64,000 nt of DNA from Coriobacteriaceae bacterium (GCA_025992855.1 DAJPGB010000001.1:1-64000), one strand, 5' to 3'. Positions 1 to 9,217 are shown, numbered from the stretch's first letter. Program-made: numbers and translations. The notes: generated by a model not told the origin, from the letters alone.

Positions 1-34
1 AAACGGTCGCGCTCGCAACCGGAAACTATCAGCA

Positions 35-117
35 ATTGAATACGCGTCTGACCTGGGAAATTCAAGCGAACAATTGGCCTAACCCGCAATAAATCCCAGA
101 TCAGACGCGTACTCAAT
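35..117. repeat. Imperfect 24-bp inverted repeat
   Basis: The arms at 35-58 and 94-117 match at 22 of 24 positions around the core TACGCGTCTGA and enclose a 35-nt loop. A reading frame that enters from the window edge stops at 90-92, so this could be the terminator of an unseen upstream gene, or a mobile palindromic unit. There is no T-run beside either arm. Confidence 0.5.
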
Positions 118-126
118 CAAAGAGGC

Positions 127-344
127 GGGCACTCCGAAGTGGAGGCAACGGAGTGCCCAAAGAAAAACCCAGCCGACCAAGACATCAAGTAGCAGCCCAT
201 CAATGCCCCGAGATGGTCACGGTGCGATTCACCGACTGTCCGATTGATCGGCTGGGTTTCTGAGGTGCGGCAGATTCCCGTGAAAGAGGAGCGCCGCGTA
301 CTTTGGTACGCAAGCGACGAATGAACGGGAAGGTGCCGTGCCTC
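127..344. other. Gene-free structured region downstream of aguA
   Basis: No convincing gene lies here, but several stems are visible. A perfect 10-bp hairpin (GGGCACTCCG and its complement) lies at 127-158. A 12-bp pair, AAACCCAGCCGA with its complement, lies at about 165-176 and 248-259. A stem of 18 pairs out of 20, allowing two G-U pairs, joins 262-281 to 325-344 and encloses a small hairpin built on GCGTAC at about 295-310. The first hairpin could end aguA transcription on the minus strand. The rest resembles a folded RNA or a palindromic intergenic element. I do not recognise an Rfam family. Confidence 0.4.
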
Positions 345-358
345 GGGAAGACAGACAG

Positions 359-1564
359 TTACGCAGACGGCTCCTGCTGCGTAATGCAGTGGATGTTGCC
401 GCCGCCGAAGACGACCTGCTCGGACTGAACGCCGACGCACTTGTAGACGCCCTCGCCCCAGACCTCGTCGTAGATCTTCTGGAGCGTGTCAACGGCCAGC
501 TGGTCGTTCTCGTCGCCGTACTGCGGGACGATAACGCCGTGGTTGGTGACCAGGTAGTTCATGTAAGAGGCGATCAGCGGCTCGTCGGGGACGCGCGGCT
601 CGGCGTTCTCGTCGGCGTCGATGGTGTCGCAGGAAGCCTGGTCCATGAACAGCGGGTTCACGGGCATGCAGAGCTTGTAGACCTTCATCTTGCGGCCCTT
701 GGCGTCAACGGCGTTGGAGAGGGTCTCGTAGGCAGCGTGGCACTGCTCGTAGAACGGATACTCGGGATCGTCGGTCCAGATGCAGGCCATGACGCCCGGG
801 GCGATGAACGTGGCGACGTCGTCGATGTGGCCGTTGGTCTCCTCGGGGTCGATGCCCTCCTTGACCCAGATGACCTTCTCGACACCCAGGTAATCCTTGA
901 GGTGCTCGTCCATGTAGGCGCGAAGCTCCTCGCTCCAGGGCTCAAACTTCTTGTGGTACTTGGGCCAGATGGACTCGGGATCCTCTTCCTCCTCGAGCAC
1001 CGCAGAGCAGGTGCGGCCCGGGGAAAGCAGGCACTGGTCGGTCACGATAAGGGTGCCCTCGCCGTCGACGGTGATGGAGCCGCCCTCGAGGATCATGTCA
1101 TCGGGACGATAGCGGCGGCAGCCGGAGAGCTCAGCCATCTTGAGGGCGATCTGCTCGTCCTTGTCCCACGGGAAGTACAGGCCGTCGACGAGGCCGCCGT
1201 AGGCGTTGAAGTGCCAGTGGTTGGCGCGCTTCTCGCCCTTGCCGTTGATGACGTAGGTGGCGGCGGTGTCGCGGAACCAAGCGTCGTCGGTGGTCATCTC
1301 GATGACGGTGACGTTCTCGTCGTTCTCGAAGACGGCCTTGCAGTTGGCGTAGTCGACCTGGTTGGCGCACATATAGACCGGGGTGAACTCGGAGATGGCG
1401 CGGGCGATGGCGGCATACTGCTTCTGGGCCGGCTTGGCGCCGTGGGCCCAGGTGTCGGTGCGGTGGGGCCAGCCCATCCACACGCGATCCTGCGGGGCGA
1501 ACTCGGCGGGCATGAAGAAGCCGTCGGCCTTGGGGGTGGACTCGGACTCGGTGATCGTACGCAT
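359..1564 (-). CDS. aguA: Agmatine deiminase
   Basis: This enzyme hydrolyses agmatine to N-carbamoylputrescine and ammonia in the cytoplasm, the first step of the agmatine deiminase energy and acid-tolerance pathway. The 401-aa product is slightly longer than the usual 365-380. It carries the N-terminal FFMPAEFAPQDRVWMGWP segment, the conserved WFRDTAATYVI region, and the C-terminal GGGNIHCITQQEP motif, in which Cys393 should be the amidino-group nucleophile. The start at 1564 is chosen because GGAGG lies a few bases upstream; the frame stays open further upstream but without a ribosome site or homology. It is the last gene of the aguB-aguD-aguA operon. The carbamate kinase aguC that follows in Enterococcus and Streptococcus is not visible downstream. 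Confidence 0.95.
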   Translation of the reverse strand: MRTITESESTPKADGFFMPAEFAPQDRVWMGWPHRTDTWAHGAKPAQKQYAAIARAISEFTPVYMCANQVDYANCKAVFENDENVTVIEMTTDDAWFRDTAATYVINGKGEKRANHWHFNAYGGLVDGLYFPWDKDEQIALKMAELSGCRRYRPDDMILEGGSITVDGEGTLIVTDQCLLSPGRTCSAVLEEEEDPESIWPKYHKKFEPWSEELRAYMDEHLKDYLGVEKVIWVKEGIDPEETNGHIDDVATFIAPGVMACIWTDDPEYPFYEQCHAAYETLSNAVDAKGRKMKVYKLCMPVNPLFMDQASCDTIDADENAEPRVPDEPLIASYMNYLVTNHGVIVPQYGDENDQLAVDTLQKIYDEVWGEGVYKCVGVQSEQVVFGGGNIHCITQQEPSA

Positions 1565-1593
1565 AAGATTTCCTCCAAATCGAACGATCGCTT

Positions 1594-1801
1594 GCTGCGG
1601 GCGGGTTACCCGCAGCCTAAAACCAAGAGATGGTAGGCGCCCGTTCCCCGGCAAAGGTCGGGGCGCCCGGTGCCGGTTTTCACGGAATCGCACCGGCAAG
1701 CGACGACGTAACCAAGTGCGCGGAGACAAAACGCACGAAAGATACGGAAGAGAGATTGGGGTGGGCGGTGGTTACCGGAGCTATCGCTCACACCCACCCC
1801 G
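1594..1801. other. Intergenic hairpins between aguD and aguA
   Basis: This gap of about 370 bases holds no gene. It contains an 8-bp hairpin (GCTGCGGG and its complement, 1594-1616), a 7-bp stem near 1670-1698, and a larger stem GGGGTGGG/CCCACCCC at about 1758-1798. Read on the minus strand these fall between aguD and aguA and may attenuate or process the operon transcript. None has a good T-run, so they are not clear terminators. Confidence 0.4.
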
Positions 1802-1932
1802 GGGGAATGGTTAGCAAACCTGTCGCTTGGACACGCCTCCGAAGAGGCTAGAGTGCCCGGAGTCGGGAGCGACAAGCCCGACGAAGCGCGCGTTGGTACA
1901 CGAGGAGGGTTGGAGCCCCAGAACCGGGTGCT

Positions 1933-3372
1933 CTAGTTCTCCTCGGCCTCGGCGGCCTCCTCAGCGAGACGCTGGGCTGCGAGCTCAGGGGTCAGACCCT
2001 TGTACTCGGTCTCGCGGCCCTTAGCGCTGACGACGCGGACGACCTCGCCGATGAGCACGAGCACGATGAAGATGACGATCATCGGGACCTTGTCGCCAAT
2101 TTCAGCAGCGGAGAACGGGATCAGCGTGGCAACGATGGCAAGAACCAGCTCGATGCAGGGGATGGCCAGCATGACCTTCATCATGGCGCCCTTAAACGGG
2201 AACGTGAAGATGCGCTCACGGTTGGGGTCGTTCTTACGAAGGTTGAGGAACGCCGGGAACATCGGGATGTAGGTCAACAGCAGGAAGACGACAGAGGTGC
2301 CAAAGAGCATCCAGAAGACACCGTTGGAGATGGCGTCGATGGGAACGAGCTGCAGGCACAGCACCAGGGAGGCAACGACAGCGTTGACCAGGTTGGCGCC
2401 GTTGGGCATGTCGTCATCCGAGATCATCGAGGCGAAGACCTTGGGCATGTTGCCGTGCTCGGCAGCGTAGCGAGCAACGGAGTTAACGCCGAAGGACCAA
2501 GCGGCCATGTTGGCGAACAGGGTGATCAGGAAGGCGATGCAGATGACCTTAAAGATCATGGAGTCGCCCACCATGGTCTGGACTGCGACGATCATGCCGT
2601 AGTCGGGATCGATGGAGTCGGCCGGCACGGCGGCGCCGATGCCAAAGCCAGCGAACAGGTAGATCACGGCGATGGACAGGCCACCGACGATGATAGCCTT
2701 GGGGATATCGCGAGCGGGATCGGCCATGTCGTCGGTCATGGTGCAGATGACCTCGAAGCCCATGAAGTTAAAGATGATGATCGACAGGTAGCCGAGAGCG
2801 TTGGTGTTGGTGAGCTCGGGCAGGAAGGTGGCAGCGGACATGTCGTTCGCAAAACCGTTCTCCATGGCATACCAAATGCCCAAAGCGCCAACGATAACGG
2901 CAACGACGACCTTGATGATGGCGCCACCGTTAAGGACCCACTCGGAGTCGGCCGCCTTGGAGCGGCCCATGAGGTAGACGATCCACACAAAGGCAAGATC
3001 GATACCCATCTTGGCGATCAAGTTGAACTCGACGCCAAAGACCATGCCCAAAATGTCGGGGAACATGGTAGCCAGCGAGGCGATCCACAGCGGGTAGTTG
3101 ACCCAGTAGTAGTACGAGATGCGGGCGCCCCATTTGTCGCCCAGGCCATCGCGTACCCAGTCGTAAATGCCGCCCTCGCCGTCATAGGTGGTACCGAGCT
3201 CGGCGACAACCATGCCGTAGGGAAGCAGGAAGGTCAGGATCAGGAAGATCCACCAGAAGAACTGCTGGTTGCCAATGGCAGCAGCAGGAGCGGCGGCCTC
3301 GCAAACGAAGACGACGCAGATGATGGTCGAAATGACCGTCAAGAAGGAAAGCTTTTTCTTTCCGTCGCTCAT
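1933..3372 (-). CDS. aguD: APC-family agmatine/putrescine antiporter
   Basis: This is a 479-aa integral membrane permease of the amino acid-polyamine-organocation superfamily with about 12 predicted transmembrane segments. The N-terminal SFLTVISTIICVVFVCEAAA and GGIYDWVRDGLGDKWGARI segments are typical of the glutamate/GABA and agmatine antiporter branch. Its place between putrescine carbamoyltransferase and agmatine deiminase makes agmatine/putrescine exchange the likely role, as for AguD of Enterococcus and Streptococcus. AAGGAG lies just upstream of the start. The charged C-terminus (LAQRLAEEAAEAEEN) is cytoplasmic. Substrate is inferred from context, not from residues. Confidence 0.88.
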   Translation of the reverse strand: MSDGKKKLSFLTVISTIICVVFVCEAAAPAAAIGNQQFFWWIFLILTFLLPYGMVVAELGTTYDGEGGIYDWVRDGLGDKWGARISYYYWVNYPLWIASLATMFPDILGMVFGVEFNLIAKMGIDLAFVWIVYLMGRSKAADSEWVLNGGAIIKVVVAVIVGALGIWYAMENGFANDMSAATFLPELTNTNALGYLSIIIFNFMGFEVICTMTDDMADPARDIPKAIIVGGLSIAVIYLFAGFGIGAAVPADSIDPDYGMIVAVQTMVGDSMIFKVICIAFLITLFANMAAWSFGVNSVARYAAEHGNMPKVFASMISDDDMPNGANLVNAVVASLVLCLQLVPIDAISNGVFWMLFGTSVVFLLLTYIPMFPAFLNLRKNDPNRERIFTFPFKGAMMKVMLAIPCIELVLAIVATLIPFSAAEIGDKVPMIVIFIVLVLIGEVVRVVSAKGRETEYKGLTPELAAQRLAEEAAEAEEN

Positions 3373-3505
3373 GATGAGCTCCTTCGCTCAGTCTTGGACA
3401 GATCCGAGGCCCTAAGGTATTAAGGCAATTGCTTGGGCCTCGGTGAGCGGGCGACAGGAGACGAGCATCCGCCGCCCGCAAACGTGCTTTTAGAAGCCTT
3501 GAGGC

Positions 3506-4579
3506 TTAGAGCTGCTCGAGAGCCTCGAGAGCGGCGTGGAGCTCAGCCTTGGCGGAGTACTCGACACCCTCGTCGTTGAGCGGGGTGCGCTTGCCCAGGG
3601 CGGCAAGGAGAGCACGGATGGAGTGCTTGCGGTTCTCGGCCTCGACCCAGCACAGGGAGCGCTCGGGATCGTCCATGACTTCGTCGACGACCTCCTCGTT
3701 GCGGGTGGCCGGCAGGCAGTGCATGAACTTGGAGTTGGGGCCGGCAAAGTTCATCATGTCCATGGTGACCTGATACTTGGGATAGAACACGTCCATGTAG
3801 TTCTCGCCCGAGACCTCCTCGTCGTACAGGCCATACCACACGTCGGTGTAGATGAAGTCGGCGCCCTTGATGCACTCGATGTCGTCGGAGATGACGACAG
3901 AGCCGCCGGAGACCTTGCAGTTCTCCTCGGCGATGGCCATCATCTGCTTGCCGAACTCGGCGCGCTCCTCGACGGTGCCAACGTGCAGGCCGCCGTCGGG
4001 AATCTGGTGGCCCTTAGGTCCAAACTGGACAAACTTCATGCCGACCTTGGAGGCGATGAACATGAGGGAGACGCAGACCTGGGTGGCGTCGCCGATGAAG
4101 GCCAGGGTGCAGTCCTCGATCTTCTTGCCCTCGGGGAGGTTCTCGAGCATGGTCATGAGGTCGCCCATCTCCTGCGTGGGATGGTTGAACTCGGACATGC
4201 CGTTGATGACGGGCACAGCGGAGCCCTCGGCGAGGCCGACGACGTCCTTGTGACGGTCAACGCGAGCCATCATGATGTCGAGCAGCGAGCCCATAACGCG
4301 AGCGGTGTCGCCCAGGGACTCGTGACCGCCGAGCTGGATGGTGCCAGGGCCATAGAACTGAGCATGGCCGCCGAGGTCGGTCATAGCGGTCTCGAAGGAA
4401 AGACGAGTGCGGGTGGAGACCTGCTGGAAGATCATGCCAAGGCTCTTGTTGCGGAGCAGGTGCGGATAATAACCGTCAACCTTGATGGCCTTCTTCATTG
4501 CCAGACCAAGATCCTCGATAGCCAGGATCTGCTCTTTGGTGAAGTCGTTGGTGTCGATGAAATCCTTAGGCAGTGCCAT
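3506..4579 (-). CDS. aguB: Putrescine carbamoyltransferase
   Basis: This enzyme phosphorolyses N-carbamoylputrescine to putrescine and carbamoyl phosphate. The 357-aa protein has the carbamoyl-phosphate motif STRTR, the HPTQE segment and the HCLP motif shared by the aspartate/ornithine carbamoyltransferase superfamily. The sequence DVWYGLYDEE carries the YGLY signature that separates putrescine from ornithine carbamoyltransferases, and the SMG loop of OTCases is absent. The start at 4579 is preceded by GGAAAGG; a longer frame to 4660 lacks a ribosome site. It is the first gene of the agu operon and is transcribed away from the LuxR-type regulator. Confidence 0.93.
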   Translation of the reverse strand: MALPKDFIDTNDFTKEQILAIEDLGLAMKKAIKVDGYYPHLLRNKSLGMIFQQVSTRTRLSFETAMTDLGGHAQFYGPGTIQLGGHESLGDTARVMGSLLDIMMARVDRHKDVVGLAEGSAVPVINGMSEFNHPTQEMGDLMTMLENLPEGKKIEDCTLAFIGDATQVCVSLMFIASKVGMKFVQFGPKGHQIPDGGLHVGTVEERAEFGKQMMAIAEENCKVSGGSVVISDDIECIKGADFIYTDVWYGLYDEEVSGENYMDVFYPKYQVTMDMMNFAGPNSKFMHCLPATRNEEVVDEVMDDPERSLCWVEAENRKHSIRALLAALGKRTPLNDEGVEYSAKAELHAALEALEQL

Positions 4580-4702
4580 GTCGATTTCCTTTCCGCCGGT
4601 CTTGCCGACTATTACTATGAGGCGCTCGAACATCACGCCTCGTGTTGACAAGACCATCATTCACCCGTATGCAATTTTTACCTAGTTTATTCGGGATTAA
4701 AG

Positions 4703-4792
4703 ACCGTTCATGGAGTTACACCCCCTCTAAACCAATATAAACCCGCAGGTCAAGAGTTTACAGGGGGTTTACCATCTAGAACCGCGAACGGT
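4703..4792. promoter_or_regulatory. Nested dyad in the agu divergent promoter region
   Basis: Two 16-base arms, TACACCCCCTCTAAAC at 4717-4732 and GTTTACAGGGGGTTTA at 4756-4771, are inverted copies matching at 14 of 16 positions. They are flanked by an outer pair, ACCGTTC at 4703-4709 and GAACGGT at 4786-4792. The symmetry lies between aguB and the regulator gene and is the obvious candidate for the binding site of that LuxR-type protein. The outer pair belongs to a motif that recurs upstream of many sugar operons in this window. Confidence 0.5.
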
Positions 4793-4909
4793 ATACGGCT
4801 ATGCTGTATCTCGGCGCCTAATCCGCAATGAAACGAAGGGTTGAGACGTCTATATCCCACAAGGTATACAGAGCTCGGCCATAGAATAAATGAGATGGGA
4901 CGGTGACAG

Positions 4910-5875
4910 ATGAACACCCTGATGTTCTTCTATACCCTAGCGATACTCGTGATCTGTATTGTGACGGCGGTGCTCTCGCTTGCCGCCTATGCCTCGTCTC
5001 GTCGACGCTTCTTTATCTATGGCAGCGGCGTATTTATCTGCTATGCCATCGAGATGACCGAGATTTTCTTTTTTGAATACACGCTGCAAAACCAGAGTTT
5101 TCCAGCCAGCGACTATTACTCAATTACCATGCCTGTGTTGCGGACCTTTGTGGCGACCGCTTCGCAGGCTTTTATTTGGCTCATTGCCATGGATTTGCTC
5201 GACAAGCATTCAAAAAAGCAGTTTGTCATTCCCGTCGCAACGTTCTTGCTGAGCGAGCTGCTGATTATCGTCGCTGTCCCCTACGGCCCCATTCATCAAT
5301 GACTCTACTACACGATGCGTCAGGTATTCCTTGTTTTCGTGGGGCTATATATCTTTTGGACGGCACGCAAGAGCACGCAAGTCGAGCTGAAGGCACGCGT
5401 TAACAACCAACGAAAGCACCTGATTATCGGCGCTATTCTGGTCGGTTGCATCGTTGCCGAGGATTTCTACAACATTCTGATTGTCCCCATGAGTCTGGCG
5501 CCCTCTTGGCTGCAACTATATCTGTCCGAGCGCAACTTTAGCGAAAACGTCTTTGCCTGCTACTTTGCGATTCTGCTGATCATTTACTCCTACCACGTGC
5601 TTTCAATCCGCATGCAGGAGGCGCCCGAGGAAAAGAACGTCAGCGATCTTGATCGACACATCGAAGAGCAGATGCCCTTCTATCGCAACGCCTACAAGCT
5701 CTCCAACCGTGAGACCGAAGTTATGCGTCTGGTCGTACTGGGCAAATCGAACCAAGAGATCGCTGACGAGCTATTCCTTGCCGTGGGCACCGTCAAGACC
5801 CACATCCACAACATCCTGGTCAAAACCGAACAGCAAAACCGCACGACGCTCATCCTCCACTTTTGGAAGCGATAA
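4910..5875 (+). pseudogene. Membrane-bound LuxR-family regulator split by an in-frame TGA (AguR-like)
   Basis: Two pieces in one frame make a single 321-codon gene. Residues 1-130 form several hydrophobic segments, then TGA at 5300-5302 interrupts, and the frame resumes with further membrane segments and a C-terminal LuxR helix-turn-helix (LSNRETEVMRLVVLGKSNQE then VGTVKTHIHNIL). The stop falls where the sequence reads PIHQ-stop-LYYT, so a TGG tryptophan codon changed by one base is the simplest explanation. AguR, which controls agmatine operons in Enterococcus and streptococci, is also a membrane LuxR protein, and this gene is divergent from aguB. It could be a real nonsense mutation, a sequencing error, or give a separate C-terminal product from an ATG at 5315. 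Confidence 0.75.
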
Positions 5876-5912
5876 CCTGCCAAAAAGGGACAGGTTTATT
5901 TTGGCAGGTTTT
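5874..5912 (+). terminator. Hairpin ending the LuxR-type gene
   Basis: AACCTGCCAAAA and TTTTGGCAGGTT form a perfect 12-bp stem that begins within the stop codon. The loop contains GGGACAGG, a string seen again in the palindrome at 21286-21326. Confidence 0.65.
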
Positions 5913-5930
5913 ATCTGGGCAAACGCCAAA

Positions 5931-5969
5931 AACCGCCGCGAGGGAGCTACTTTCCCTCGCGGCGGTTTT
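5931..5969 (+). terminator. Strong rho-independent terminator
   Basis: A GC-rich stem of about 15 bp (ACCGCCGCGAGGGA and its complement) is followed by TTTTC. A close relative lies at 6131-6170, so the two flank the inverted repeat between this gene and the convergent ABC permease. Confidence 0.75.
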
Positions 5970-5983
5970 CTAGCAGTAAAACC

Positions 5984-6102
5984 AAGTGAGTAGGCTTTTG
6001 GCGGGATGCCGAGCACACCTCAAAACGCCACAGCCCTGACCTGCGATTTTATTGAGCACTTGCCGCGATGTGCTCGGCAGATCCAAAAAAGCCTACTCAC
6101 TT
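5984..6102. repeat. Inverted repeat with 34-bp arms
   Basis: Arms at 5984-6017 and 6069-6102 begin and end with AAGTGAGTAGGCTTTT / AAAAGCCTACTCACTT and share TGCCGAGCACA on the inside. They enclose about 50 bases. The palindrome sits between two terminator hairpins in a convergent intergenic region, as do most other long palindromes in this window. Confidence 0.7.
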
Positions 6103-6130
6103 GCATCTGAGATGCTCTAGATACGCAAAA

Positions 6131-6170
6131 TACCGCCGCGAAGGGAGCTGGACTCCCTTCGCGGCGGTTA
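6131..6170 (-). terminator. Terminator of the ABC exporter operon
   Basis: The stem ACCGCCGCGAAGGGAG pairs with CTCCCTTCGCGGCGGT around a four-base loop. It lies just past the stop of the permease on the minus strand and is followed there by TATTTTG. Confidence 0.65.
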
Positions 6171-6204
6171 TTCGCTCTGATTTTGCGACGGTTTTGCCCG
6201 CTTG

Positions 6205-8442
6205 TTACTCGCTGTAGCGGGTGGCGATGGCGGCTTGTACCATGCCGGTGCTCATGAGGTAGGTCACCAGGAAGTAACCACCATAGGCTGCCAGGAAGAT
6301 CGCGCAGGTGAGGCCCACGGTGCCGCCTATGCTCATATTTCCGAAAATGCTCACCAGCTCGATGATCACCTTGAGCGCCACAAAGGAGTGCGCCAAGCCC
6401 ACTGCCAGCGGGAACAGGAAGAATACCGCTTGCTGCGCCATCACCGAATGGCGAATCTGGCGGTCGTCACAGCCGATCTGTGCCAGCACACGATAGCTGC
6501 GGCTGCCGTCGGCCACATTGGAGAGCTGCTGGATCGATAGGATTGCCGCGCACGCAACGACCAGTACAAAGCCAATGTAGATGGCCAGATAGCTAATCAT
6601 GCCGTTCATCTGCGCTGCTTGCGTGTACATCTCGGAACGCGTGATGAAGACTCCCCATGACCCCGGCTCCTTGCCGTCAACGAGCAGATTGTCGAGCAAG
6701 GTGTATTTAATGCTCTCGTCTGCCTCGGTCGTATCCATACCCTGTTTGTAATTAACGAGCAGATTACTGGAATACGGTTGCAGTTTAAGCTGGGACAGCA
6801 GCTCATCGGCTACGACCACGGTACCGGGATTGCTGCCCATCGCCGAGTTGGCGATGGCCGCCGTGTCCTCGTCCGACTTATCGGTTGCGGGCTTGAGCGT
6901 ATGCCCGCCCAAGGTTAGGGCATGGCCGCCAGCCATATACTTGGTGTACAGGTCGCCCAGCTCACCGCCCATATCACACGTGAGCAGATACTGGTCGCGG
7001 CCAATGCTCACCGGCTCCTCGCCCATCATCTGGCGCAGTTTGTTGTACTGGCTCGCCGGCGTCACATACAGACCCATCGCATCGGCGTTGCTTCCCTCGA
7101 GCGCCTTGGGAAGCTTTTCGCCCATGGCCTTGCACATCTCACCCGCCACCACCGAGGGGCCCGAGCCGCCAAGCGGATAACTCAGATACGAATCGATCTG
7201 CACATGCTCACCGGCAACATCGGCGATATTGACCTTCTTGCCGGTCTCGTCGTTGTTGTCCGCCGACTTGCCCTTAATACCGTCTGCAACGTTATCGGGA
7301 TCTTTACGATCGCCATGCCATGCAGCGTACAAATCGACCGTTGCATCGGCCAGCACCATGCGATCGGCCTCAGACGGATTGACATACTCCTTGTAGTAGT
7401 CGAGCGTTTCGGGCGTGTAATAGACATACGTCTGAGACACGTCAACAGGGTTATAGCGCTCCAGATTCTCGTTCATCACATTGGCAATCGACATACCGCA
7501 GGTCACCGAGGTAATGGCCAAAAACAGAATCATCGCGATGACGCCCATCGAAAAGCACACCGTATTGACCTTGGCCGAAAGCTGACGCACGGTAAACATA
7601 TTGAGGCCGCGCCAATACACGCTGCGCAGGCTCTGCAACAGCTTGATAAGCATGCCCGAGAGTCCCCAGAACAGGGCAAAGGTGCCCACTGTAACCATAG
7701 CGGTCGTAATGCCAAACTGGTTCATAGCCTCTTGCAGCTTGCTGTCCGTCGCGGTTAGCGGGAACCCATCACGTAGCAGACGGTAATAGGCCACGCCCAC
7801 AAGCACCACGCCCACGGCAAAGATGGCAATCGCGATCCAGGGGTTGCGTGTCTTGATGCTCTCGTTGCGACGCTCGGCACCCATAAGCTCGATGAGTTTG
7901 GTACGGCGCACGGCACGAAGGTTCAGCAGTAGCGTAAGCACAAACATTACGAGCATGCAGGCAAGGGTCAGGTTGAACGCATGCACCGAGAAAAAGAAGT
8001 GGAAATTGGCGATCTGTGTCTTAAAGAGCGAGGCCGTAAAGAATGTCATGAGCTGGGAGAGTCCCACACCCAGCACAATGCCGACGACAAAGGCCACAAC
8101 CGATACTATCACGGTCTCGAGCGCCATGATCGTGGCGACGCGCCCGCGCCCCATGCCGAGCACCTGGTACAGGCCAAACTCCTTCTTGCGGCGTTTCATG
8201 ATGAAGTTATTGGCATACACCATCAAAAAGGCCATGACACCGGCCAAAAAGTACGTCAGGTAGCCGAGCATGCTGCCCATAACCTGTGCCAAGCCCTCTT
8301 CATCGATTCCGGCGATGTCGACCTGCATCGAGATGGTGTTAAAGGCATAGAAGACCGTGACGCCCAGGGTGAGCGTCAAAAGGTAGACGAGGTAGTCGCG
8401 GCCGGCGCGGCGGACGTTGCCCCAAGCGAGTTTACAGAGCAT
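6205..8442 (-). CDS. BceB-like ABC transporter permease (FtsX domains)
   Basis: This is a membrane permease of about 745 aa. It has an N-terminal segment NVRRAGRDYLVYLLTLTLGV, an FtsX-type block of helices, a cluster near residues 200-320, a large extracytoplasmic region of roughly 280 residues (about 345-620), and three C-terminal helices. This matches antimicrobial peptide-sensing BceB/YtsD exporters. The ATG at 8442 follows GGTGAGGG and overlaps the ATPase gene by 11 bases; a GTG at 8454 is the alternative. It pairs with the upstream ATPase. No histidine kinase or response regulator is adjacent, unlike most Bce modules. Confidence 0.88.
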   Translation of the reverse strand: MLCKLAWGNVRRAGRDYLVYLLTLTLGVTVFYAFNTISMQVDIAGIDEEGLAQVMGSMLGYLTYFLAGVMAFLMVYANNFIMKRRKKEFGLYQVLGMGRGRVATIMALETVIVSVVAFVVGIVLGVGLSQLMTFFTASLFKTQIANFHFFFSVHAFNLTLACMLVMFVLTLLLNLRAVRRTKLIELMGAERRNESIKTRNPWIAIAIFAVGVVLVGVAYYRLLRDGFPLTATDSKLQEAMNQFGITTAMVTVGTFALFWGLSGMLIKLLQSLRSVYWRGLNMFTVRQLSAKVNTVCFSMGVIAMILFLAITSVTCGMSIANVMNENLERYNPVDVSQTYVYYTPETLDYYKEYVNPSEADRMVLADATVDLYAAWHGDRKDPDNVADGIKGKSADNNDETGKKVNIADVAGEHVQIDSYLSYPLGGSGPSVVAGEMCKAMGEKLPKALEGSNADAMGLYVTPASQYNKLRQMMGEEPVSIGRDQYLLTCDMGGELGDLYTKYMAGGHALTLGGHTLKPATDKSDEDTAAIANSAMGSNPGTVVVADELLSQLKLQPYSSNLLVNYKQGMDTTEADESIKYTLLDNLLVDGKEPGSWGVFITRSEMYTQAAQMNGMISYLAIYIGFVLVVACAAILSIQQLSNVADGSRSYRVLAQIGCDDRQIRHSVMAQQAVFFLFPLAVGLAHSFVALKVIIELVSIFGNMSIGGTVGLTCAIFLAAYGGYFLVTYLMSTGMVQAAIATRYSE

Positions 8443-9217
8443 CGGAGCCCTCACCGCCCATCATGGCAACGACCTCCATAATGCGGTCGAAGAACTCTCG
8501 GCGGTCGGTGTCGCCGCGGCGCAACTCGGTGAAGATCTTGCCGTCGCGAATAAACAGTACACGGCTCGTGTAGCTGGCGGCAAAACTGTCGTGCGTAACC
8601 ATGAGCACGGTGGCGCGCAGGCGGCGGTTGAGGGCCTCTAGGCTCTCGAGCAGCAGGCGGGCGCTTTTGGAGTCGAGGGCGCCGGTGGGCTCGTCGGCCA
8701 TAATCATAGTGGGATCGGTGACGAGCGCGCGAGCCGCGGCAACGCGCTGCTGCTGGCCGCCAGACATCTGGTAGGGGTACTTGTCGAGCACCTGGCTAAT
8801 AGACAGACGCGCGGCCACATCCTGCACGCGGGTCGAGATTTCGGCCGAGTTTGTGCGCGCGATGGTGAGCGGCAGGGCGATGTTCTCGCGTGCCGTGAGC
8901 GTATCGAGCAGGTTGGAATCCTGGAAGATAAAGCCGAGCTCCTCGCGGCGGAACTGCGAGAGCTTGGCCTGCTTCATGCGCGTAACGTCCTGCCCGTTGA
9001 TGCGGATGGTGCCGCTCGTGGCGCTATCGATGGTCGAGACGCAGTTGAGCAACGTCGACTTGCCCGAGCCCGAGGCGCCCATGATGCCAACAAATTCGCC
9101 GCGGTTGACAGTAAAGCTGACGTCGTTGAGCGCGCGGGTCACGTTGCCCAGCGCTCCATATACCTTTTCGAGATGCGCGACCTCCAGTACCGGGGTCGCC
9201 ATGTGCGTGGTTTGCAT
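8432..9217 (-). CDS. ABC transporter ATP-binding protein (BceA-like)
   Basis: This 261-aa ATPase belongs to the MacB/LolD/BceA branch. It has Walker A GASGSGKST, the Q-loop at GFIFQDSNLL, the signature SGGQQQR, Walker B TMIMADEPTGALD and the switch histidine in VTHD. It would energise the adjacent permease. AAAGGA lies eight bases before the start at 9217. The stop codon overlaps the start of the permease gene, indicating translational coupling. Substrate is unknown; peptide antibiotics are the family norm. Confidence 0.92.
   Translation of the reverse strand: MQTTHMATPVLEVAHLEKVYGALGNVTRALNDVSFTVNRGEFVGIMGASGSGKSTLLNCVSTIDSATSGTIRINGQDVTRMKQAKLSQFRREELGFIFQDSNLLDTLTARENIALPLTIARTNSAEISTRVQDVAARLSISQVLDKYPYQMSGGQQQRVAAARALVTDPTMIMADEPTGALDSKSARLLLESLEALNRRLRATVLMVTHDSFAASYTSRVLFIRDGKIFTELRRGDTDRREFFDRIMEVVAMMGGEGSDAL

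Noticed and set aside
3..92. Reading frame of 29 codons entering from the window edge (ends NNWPNPQ)
   Set aside because: Too short and without a recognisable motif; could be the end of a real gene but cannot be supported here.
338..1636. Long plus-strand frame over the agmatine deiminase gene
   Set aside because: Antisense shadow of a confidently assigned gene; low-complexity Val/Leu/Gly-rich product typical of GC-rich reverse frames.
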